Shown here piece after piece: positions 27,809 to 32,542 of a DNA stretch of 32,542 bases. Location: the NCBI GenBank assembly GCA_039030125.1, contig JBCCEV010000025.1, forward strand, positions 1 through 32,542, read 5' to 3'. The notes below the pieces were generated by a model. That model saw only the letters and a list, made by a program, of their open reading frames with translations. It was not told the DNA's origin and made no database searches. Source of the DNA: JBCCEV01 sp039030125. Lineage in GTDB: Bacteria > Pseudomonadota > Gammaproteobacteria > Ga0077536. The position numbers and the translations under genes are program-made. Numbering within the stretch: the first letter of the stretch is position 1; the number at the start of each line of letters is the position of its first letter.

Positions 27809-29539
27809 TTGAAAGACGTCATTCGGGATTGCCTCGAAGCCGCCCTTAAGCGCCTGCAAGAATCGGGTGAGCTGAAGTCGTGCGAGCTGGAAAATATGCA
27901 AGTCAGCTTGCCCAAGAACCCGGCACACGGCGATTTCAGCACTAATGTCGCGATGGTGCTCGCTAAGCGGCTGGGTATGGCGCCCGTTGAGCTTGCGCAA
28001 CGTTTAGCCGTTGAGGTTCACAATGACGATTTGGTTGAACACGTCGAAGTCGCGGGACCAGGTTTCATCAACCTTCGTTTGGCGCCGCAACACCTCAGCG
28101 CCACGATTGAAACCATCCTCACCGCCGGCAATGAATTTGGGCGAAAACAGATCGGTGCGTCGCGAAAAGTACAAGTCGAATTCGTATCGGCAAATCCAAC
28201 GGGGCCCTTACATATTGGCCACGGCCGCGGAGCCGCTTATGGGGCCGCCCTCGCCGCGCTACTCGATTGCTGCGGTTTCGAGGTTACCCGCGAGTATTAC
28301 GTTAACGATGCGGGGCGCCAAATGGATATTCTCGCCGCTAGCGTCTGGCTGCGCTACCTAGAAGCCCTGGGCACGGCTATAAAGTTTCCTGCCAAGGCTT
28401 ATCAGGGGGATTACATTGAAGAGTTGGCGACGGCGCTCAAGGACGATTTTGGCCACCGATTCCAGCGCGCCGCGCCGCAGATCGAAGAGTCGGATGAAGA
28501 GTTGGTTCTTGATAGAAATATCGAGGTCATGAAGCGCAGCTTAGAGGCCGAGGATTTTTTGTTTGTCCATCAATTCGCTAAGGATGCGATGGTCAATATG
28601 ATCAAAACGGATTTGGACGCATTTGGGGTAGGTTTCGATAGTTGGTTCTCGGAGCGTAGTTTGGAAGACTCGGGCGCGGTCGCCGCCACGCTTTCCCGAT
28701 TGCGCGACGCCGAGCAACTGTATACCAATCAAGGTGCGGAATGGTTTCGATCAACGTCCTTTGGTGATGAGAAAGACCGGGTCGTAACCCGCGAAAACGG
28801 TTTGGGGACTTACTTTGCCTCCGATATCGCCTACCACGCGGACAAGTACGCGCGCGGCTTTGCGGAAATTATCGACGTGTGGGGCGCTGATCACCACGGC
28901 TACATTCCACGGGTCAGGGCCGCAATGACGGCGTTGGGGCTGGATGCCGATCGGATCGATATTTTGCTTGTGCAGTTCGCCGCCTTACAGCGCGGTGGCA
29001 AGCCGGTAGCGATGTCCACCCGCAGCGGTGAGTTCGTGACCTTAAAAGAATTGATCGATGAGATTGGCCGGGACGCCGCGCGCTTCTTCTATGTCATGCG
29101 AAGGGCCGATCAGCATCTGGAAATCGATATCGACCTGGCGGTTTCAAAAAGCAATGATAATCCGGTGTTCTATGTGCAGTATGCGCACGCGCGATGCTGC
29201 AGCGTCTCTCGTCAACTGGCCGAGAGGGGCCTTGAACGCGATGCGCAGAGAAGAGATTTAGAGCTGGTCCAAAACGATCCGGGCGGGCGCGCGTTGATTC
29301 TCTCGTTGGCGAATTTTCCTGACGTGATAGAGGCGGCCGCCATGGCGCGTGAACCACACCAGGTCACCAACTACCTCCGCGATTTGGCCAGCCAGTTTCA
29401 CAGCTACTACGACAAAAATAAGGTGTTGGTTGAGGCTATCGCCGAGCGAGAAGCTCGCTTGGCCATTCTCCAGGCGACACAGCAAGTGATCCGACTCGGT
29501 TTGGGATTGATTGGTGTCGGCGCCCCGGAGCGCATGTAA
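27809..29539 (+). CDS. argS: Arginyl-tRNA synthetase ArgS
   Basis: A class I aminoacyl-tRNA synthetase charging tRNA-Arg. The N-terminal Add-1 domain (about 1-115, with LPKNPAHGDFSTNVAM) is followed by the HIGH motif (135-138) in FVSANPTGPLHIGHGRG. The catalytic core includes YVNDAGRQMDIL, the ArgRS variant of KMSKS appears as VAMSTRSGEFV, and the DALR anticodon-binding domain is C-terminal. I chose TTG 27809, preceded by GAGG at 8 bases and giving 576 residues (E. coli 577); the frame is open to 27728, but that part is the end of the rhodanese gene in another frame. The stop overlaps the next ATG by one base (TAATG). Confidence 0.97.
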   Translation: MKDVIRDCLEAALKRLQESGELKSCELENMQVSLPKNPAHGDFSTNVAMVLAKRLGMAPVELAQRLAVEVHNDDLVEHVEVAGPGFINLRLAPQHLSATIETILTAGNEFGRKQIGASRKVQVEFVSANPTGPLHIGHGRGAAYGAALAALLDCCGFEVTREYYVNDAGRQMDILAASVWLRYLEALGTAIKFPAKAYQGDYIEELATALKDDFGHRFQRAAPQIEESDEELVLDRNIEVMKRSLEAEDFLFVHQFAKDAMVNMIKTDLDAFGVGFDSWFSERSLEDSGAVAATLSRLRDAEQLYTNQGAEWFRSTSFGDEKDRVVTRENGLGTYFASDIAYHADKYARGFAEIIDVWGADHHGYIPRVRAAMTALGLDADRIDILLVQFAALQRGGKPVAMSTRSGEFVTLKELIDEIGRDAARFFYVMRRADQHLEIDIDLAVSKSNDNPVFYVQYAHARCCSVSRQLAERGLERDAQRRDLELVQNDPGGRALILSLANFPDVIEAAAMAREPHQVTNYLRDLASQFHSYYDKNKVLVEAIAEREARLAILQATQQVIRLGLGLIGVGAPERM

Positions 29540-30129
29540 TGGCGCGCGATTACAAAAATACACCCCGTCCGAACTCGAAAAAAAATCAGAAACCGGGAAG
29601 CTGGCTTTCTTTCATCAGCGGTTTAGGTCTCGGTTTGGTTATCGCGATTTTTGTCTATCTATGGGGTGCGGCACTACCGCCACCGCCGCAAATAATCCAA
29701 AAGAGCGGCGTCTACGATATTCCGATCGACGAGTCGCCCAACGCGACGAAGCCGCCGTCGTCGGTGGCACTTCCGAAACCAAAGTTTGATTTCTATAAGA
29801 TTCTGCCGCAGATGGAGGTAAGGGTCCCAGACTGGGAAATCTCACCGGAGAAGGCGGCGACGCAAAGCGCGCTTGCGCCAGGGACCTACGTATTGCAGGT
29901 TGGATCGTTCAAAAAATTTCAGGATGCTGACCGTGCTAAGGCGGAGCTTGCCTTAGAAGGAATTACGGCGACGATTCAGCGGGTTGTCATCAATGGACAG
30001 GATATTTGGTTTCGTGTGCACGTTGGGCCGTTCTCCCAGGAACAGGATCTTCTGGAAACCAGAACCCGCCTTATCGAACACGGTCGTGACTTCATTCTGC
30101 TGAGGATCGGTGAGGCAGCGGACGCTTAA
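29539..30129 (+). CDS. FtsN-like SPOR-domain membrane protein
   Basis: A 196-residue bitopic inner-membrane protein with a basic cytoplasmic tail (1-22), one membrane helix (about 23-45), a proline-rich periplasmic linker, and a C-terminal SPOR domain (about 113-190, beginning YVLQVGSFKKFQDADRAKAE and including VHVGPFSQEQD). This is the FtsN architecture, and the argS-SPOR order is that of Pseudomonas, where hslVU follows; here no hslVU follows. A role at the division septum is inferred. It shares a TTAA stop with the convergent HD gene. Confidence 0.88.
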   Translation: MARDYKNTPRPNSKKNQKPGSWLSFISGLGLGLVIAIFVYLWGAALPPPPQIIQKSGVYDIPIDESPNATKPPSSVALPKPKFDFYKILPQMEVRVPDWEISPEKAATQSALAPGTYVLQVGSFKKFQDADRAKAELALEGITATIQRVVINGQDIWFRVHVGPFSQEQDLLETRTRLIEHGRDFILLRIGEAADA

Positions 30130-30800
30130 GCCGAAGTCGGCGCCTCAGGCAGTGATGGTTGCGCTGGGAGCGCCAGTAATTGCTCGAGATTGTTGCGGAC
30201 CGCTTTGTGGTAGGCCGATTCGCCATTTTCGTCATAGAAATAACTGGTGAGATGGATTTCTTGGGAAAGATAAAAACCAATGATCTGCGCCGAGTTCGCC
30301 TGCCATCCAGACCAGCTCAATTTTTCGCTGCGCAGATATTCCATTTCGCGCTTGAGTAACAAGGAATATCTGAGGAAAGTATCGAACGGCGCAGCCATTC
30401 CTGATAAGTCGGCCGCGCGCACCGCCTTTTGTTCGGTGGTGATGAAGCTCGCATCTTTTTCAGTACTTAGGATGGCGCTGCTAACCTTATCGATGGTGCT
30501 CGACAAAAGCCCATAGCTGGTTAAGCAATCGCTGGCGAGCTGAGCGGCATAAGCTTCTTTGCTGGCGAAGCCCTTGGCGTTAGCGTCCTCTTGGTAGCCG
30601 GCGTCATGGAAAAGCAGTGCGTAGTAGACGACGTCCGTTTCGATCCTGATCCCCTCACTGCGACAGCGATCAAGGATGCCATCCGCTGCCCGTAATGTGT
30701 CTTTGACATGGGCAAAATTGTGATAGGGCAGAGCCTCATCGTAGAGCGCTTGCGCAATGGGTTCGAGTCGATCTCGATCAATGGCACTAAAGTTCGACAT
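30126..30800 (-). CDS. HD-domain metal-dependent phosphohydrolase
   Basis: A 224-residue predicted HD-superfamily hydrolase. The metal-site pattern is H31 in YHNFAHV, H65-D66 in LLFHDAGYQ and D131 in VRAADLSGM. The YHN...H opening resembles the family of putative metal-dependent phosphohydrolases of unknown substrate (probably nucleotides). I chose ATG 30800. The frame stays open upstream but runs into the tRNA gene, and no GTG or TTG lies just downstream. Only 8 bases separate the start codon from the tRNA CCA, and no Shine-Dalgarno sequence is visible. Nothing suggests which pathway it serves. Confidence 0.85.
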   Translation of the reverse strand: MSNFSAIDRDRLEPIAQALYDEALPYHNFAHVKDTLRAADGILDRCRSEGIRIETDVVYYALLFHDAGYQEDANAKGFASKEAYAAQLASDCLTSYGLLSSTIDKVSSAILSTEKDASFITTEQKAVRAADLSGMAAPFDTFLRYSLLLKREMEYLRSEKLSWSGWQANSAQIIGFYLSQEIHLTSYFYDENGESAYHKAVRNNLEQLLALPAQPSLPEAPTSA

Positions 30801-30808
30801 TGTTATTG

Positions 30809-30882
30809 TGGAGCGGGTGATGGGAATCGAACCCACGTTCTCAGCTTGGGAAGCTGATGTTCTACCATTGAACTACACCCGC
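30809..30882 (-). tRNA. glyU: tRNA-Gly (anticodon CCC)
   Basis: The minus strand folds as a cloverleaf. The acceptor stem is GCGGGTG/CACCCGC (mature 5' end at 30882), the D arm reads GTTCAATGGTAGAAC, the anticodon stem is TCAGC/GCTGA with loop TTCCCAA (anticodon CCC), and the T arm is GTGGG/CCCAT-type around TTCGATT. CCA is encoded (30809-30811). It closely resembles E. coli glyU. It lies directly upstream of, and probably co-transcribed with, the HD hydrolase gene. Confidence 0.95.
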
Positions 30883-31124
30883 TGAAATCGCGTTGTTCGC
30901 GAATTTGAGTTCTCAACCTGCTGCTGGCTTTGTGGAGTAGGCGAATTGCTCGATCTTAACGCTTTCGCAAGGACCGCTTAACGGTGGTGCCGCGAATGAG
31001 ACAACGCGCTGTGCAGAAAAGTCCGTAGATACAATGCTTTAGCGAGGTATCTCCCAGACTCGGTGAGCGCTAATGGGGCGCAGTCTAATCGCTAATACGC
31101 CACCTATTTTTTCTGGGTGTCAGC

Positions 31125-31130
31125 TATAAT
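31125..31130 (+). promoter_or_regulatory. Consensus -10 box upstream of the receiver/MBL genes
   Basis: A perfect TATAAT lies 73 bases before the receiver ATG. There is no good -35 hexamer at 16-18 bases, and no TGn extension, so it would probably need an activator or is a chance match. The transcript would begin near 31137, just ahead of the inverted repeat at 31152-31195. Confidence 0.45.
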
Positions 31131-31151
31131 GTGCTGCTAACTCATACAGTT

Positions 31152-31195
31152 AGGTCACAATAGTTAACATTTCTTTTAAGAAATAACTGTGACCT
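31152..31195. repeat. Bulged inverted repeat in the receiver-gene leader
   Basis: The left arm, AGGTCACA-(ATA)-GTTA-(ACA)-TTTCTT (31152-31175), pairs with AAGAAATAACTGTGACCT (31178-31195). The 18 paired bases match perfectly, with two 3-base bulges on the left side only and a 2-base centre. It ends 8 bases before the ATG at 31204 and covers the place of the ribosome-binding site. It could be an operator half-site pair (TCACA...TGTGA) or an RNA hairpin controlling translation. Confidence 0.75.
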
Positions 31196-31203
31196 TTGTG
31201 CGC

Positions 31204-31581
31204 ATGGCGACATCACAACCCGTTATTGTTCTGGTCGATGACAGCGACGCCATGCACGCGTTTTTCGAGCAAGTGGCGCAAGAGACGGACATCGATTTGA
31301 AGCTATTTCGCTCGGCCGAGGATGCAATGCCCTATTTATCCGAATCTCGCCCCGATCTCTTGTTCCTCAATATCATCATGCCGAACAAGGATGGTTTCAC
31401 TTTTTTGCAAGAGCTGCGCCGCGAGCCATTGCACGAAAGCACATCGACCCTCATGATCAGCTCTAAGGACTACGCCCAAGATCGAAGCACAGCGAAAGAT
31501 CTAGGCGTGTTGGAATTCGTCGCCAAGCCGATTTCTAAAAAGGCGCTTAAGTCGCTGATTGAAAAGTACGCATTAGATTAG
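31204..31581 (+). CDS. Stand-alone receiver-domain protein with Asn at the phosphorylation site
   Basis: A 125-residue protein consisting of a single CheY-like receiver domain. The acidic pair is D12-D13 (VDDSD), the switch Ser is S86 (LMISSKD) and the conserved lysine is K108 (VAKPIS). The phospho-acceptor position, expected as D in LxxxDxxMPxxDG, is N56 in LFLNIIMPNKDG. It therefore cannot be phosphorylated in the normal way and may act constitutively or as a binding partner. There is no output domain. I chose ATG 31204; a GTG at 31189 lies inside the inverted repeat. A small AGGCC/GGCCT stem (31580-31592) lies in the 21-base gap before the MBL gene, which is probably co-transcribed. Confidence 0.88.
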   Translation: MATSQPVIVLVDDSDAMHAFFEQVAQETDIDLKLFRSAEDAMPYLSESRPDLLFLNIIMPNKDGFTFLQELRREPLHESTSTLMISSKDYAQDRSTAKDLGVLEFVAKPISKKALKSLIEKYALD

Positions 31582-31602
31582 GCCATTGGCCTGCTTTGTC
31601 GC

Positions 31603-32508
31603 ATGAGTGATCGCTACTTCCGTTTCTGGGGTGTGAGGGGTTCCTACGCGTCCCCGCTAAAAACCCACCTGGGCGTGGGCGGCAATACCTCCTGCGTCGA
31701 AATCAGGGTCGATGATCACCTGCTAGTTTGTGATGGAGGGACTGGAATCATTCCCCTTGGCGAACAATTGGTGGGTGGCGATCTCAAGGAAATGATGGTG
31801 ATGTTTACGCATTACCATTGGGATCACATTTGCGGCCTTCCTTTTTTTCAACCCGCGTTTATTCCTGACTGGAAGATCAAGTTTTTCGGACCGGGCGAAT
31901 CCGCTAGCGATATCGAAAAACGTATTTCCGATCAGATGAAGGCGCCCTACTTTCCCGTCGAGACCGAAACTTGGATGGCTAATATCGAGTATCTCGAACC
32001 GTCTGCAACCGGCATCGACTACGGGCCCTTGTCGGTGCGTTATCACAATGTTCACCATCCAGGCGTTACCTACGGCTATAAGATTTCCAGCGGCGATAAG
32101 ACGATCGCTTACGTCTCAGATAACGAAGTGCAATTCCTCAAAACGTCTATCGCAAAACGGATCCATGAGTTCGATGAAGATGAACACGAGTTGTTGGAAC
32201 GCATGGTATCGGAGCAGCGAACTGCGGAGGTCGATGCAATCAGAGGCGTTGATTATTTGATTCACGATTCCCAGTACACACCTCACGATTACGACAAGAA
32301 GCGAGGGTGGGGTCATTCTTGTTACGTCGACACCGTAAATCTGGCGATCGACGCCGGCGTAAAAGCGCTCTATCTGTTTCATTTCGACCCTACGTATGAC
32401 GATGAAAAAGTCGAAGCGATCCATCGCGACTGTCAACAGATCATTGAAGAGCGTGGTTCCCAGATGGAGTGCCTGATCGGACGGGAGGGCACTCTCGTAG
32501 AGTTCTAG
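31603..32508 (+). CDS. Metallo-beta-lactamase-fold hydrolase (cyclic-nucleotide phosphodiesterase-like)
   Basis: A 301-residue cytoplasmic MBL-fold protein. The metal-binding motif HYHWDH (70-75) lies in FTHYHWDHICGLPFF. Further likely ligands sit in NVHHPGVTYGYK, AYVSDNE and the C-terminal LFHFDP; LLVCDGGTGI, IHDSQYTPHDY and RGWGHS complete the pattern. The N-terminus FRFWGVRGSYASP with GGNTSC is typical of MBL hydrolases related to phosphoribosyl cyclic phosphodiesterases and class III cyclic-nucleotide phosphodiesterases. The substrate is unknown, and a signalling nucleotide is an inference from the adjoining receiver gene. No clear ribosome-binding site precedes the ATG. The stop overlaps a following GTG by one base (TAGTG). 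Confidence 0.85.
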   Translation: MSDRYFRFWGVRGSYASPLKTHLGVGGNTSCVEIRVDDHLLVCDGGTGIIPLGEQLVGGDLKEMMVMFTHYHWDHICGLPFFQPAFIPDWKIKFFGPGESASDIEKRISDQMKAPYFPVETETWMANIEYLEPSATGIDYGPLSVRYHNVHHPGVTYGYKISSGDKTIAYVSDNEVQFLKTSIAKRIHEFDEDEHELLERMVSEQRTAEVDAIRGVDYLIHDSQYTPHDYDKKRGWGHSCYVDTVNLAIDAGVKALYLFHFDPTYDDEKVEAIHRDCQQIIEERGSQMECLIGREGTLVEF

Positions 32509-32542
32509 TGTCGTCTCAGATCACTATCAGCGTTAACGGTGA
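32508..32542 (+). CDS. Possible start of a third gene, cut by window end
   Basis: A GTG overlapping the MBL stop codon opens a frame of 11 codons (reading MSSQITISVNG) that continues past the window edge. The one-base overlap and the absence of a stop suggest a third gene in the receiver-MBL operon. Eleven residues are too few to name a family. Confidence 0.4.
   Translation, partial: MSSQITISVNG

Larger units (their letters stand above)
30883..31203. other. Intergenic region between tRNA-Gly and the receiver gene
   Basis: About 320 bases with no open frame worth calling. The left half must carry the tRNA promoter (minus strand), but I see no convincing -35/-10 pair. The right half carries a consensus -10 box and a bulged inverted repeat, listed separately. 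Nothing else is recognisable, and an uncharacterised small RNA cannot be excluded from sequence alone. Confidence 0.7.

Noticed and set aside
31155..31192. TCACA...TGTGA as a CRP-binding site
   Set aside because: CRP sites read TGTGA-N6-TCACA. Here the halves are in the opposite order and far too distant.

Overview
The window is a stretch of ordinary gammaproteobacterial chromosome, read mainly from gene order and protein motifs. The block ponA/mrcA (divergent) - pilMNOPQ - aroK - aroB - SPOR/AAA protein - gltB - gltD - hemE is the arrangement known from Pseudomonas and relatives. phoH-ybeY-corC-lnt and priA-argS-ftsN-like are also classic gammaproteobacterial clusters. I cannot place it to genus. 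Genes are tightly packed, with many 1-8 base overlaps, and several start on GTG or TTG (pilM, hemE, the DUF368 gene, priA, argS).

Layout. (1) Bases 1-~340 do not look bacterial: T-rich, with a (CT)n microsatellite, and they sit where the N-terminal third of PhoH should be. This is probably a chimeric contig end. (2) 338-3962, + strand: 5'-truncated phoH, ybeY, corC and lnt, for RNA maturation and lipoprotein acylation. (3) 3959-11969, - strand: gltB-gltD-hemE-DUF368, for glutamate synthesis, haem and probable undecaprenyl-phosphate recycling. A promoter (GTGACA-18-TATAAT) lies upstream of gltB. (4) 12142-16535, - strand: aroK-aroB-dgt-damX-like, with dgt placed between aroB and damX. (5) 16690-21635, - strand: the complete type IV pilus alignment/secretin operon pilMNOPQ, closed by a textbook intrinsic terminator. 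(6) 21834-30129, + strand: penicillin-binding protein 1A, a conserved protein of unknown function, priA, a secreted rhodanese, argS and an FtsN-like SPOR protein. (7) 30126-30882, - strand: an HD-domain hydrolase directly behind tRNA-Gly(CCC). (8) 30883-32542: a non-coding stretch with a consensus -10 box and a bulged inverted repeat, then a stand-alone receiver protein with Asn at the phosphorylation site, a metallo-beta-lactamase-fold hydrolase, and the first codons of a third gene.

Most of the window is housekeeping, with an envelope theme (Lnt, DUF368, PBP1A, pilus, two SPOR proteins). I see no CRISPR array, insertion sequence, integrase or toxin system. The best candidates for something undescribed are the right-hand module (atypical receiver, MBL hydrolase and inverted repeat), the near-leaderless HD gene behind the tRNA, and the uncharacterised protein between mrcA and priA.
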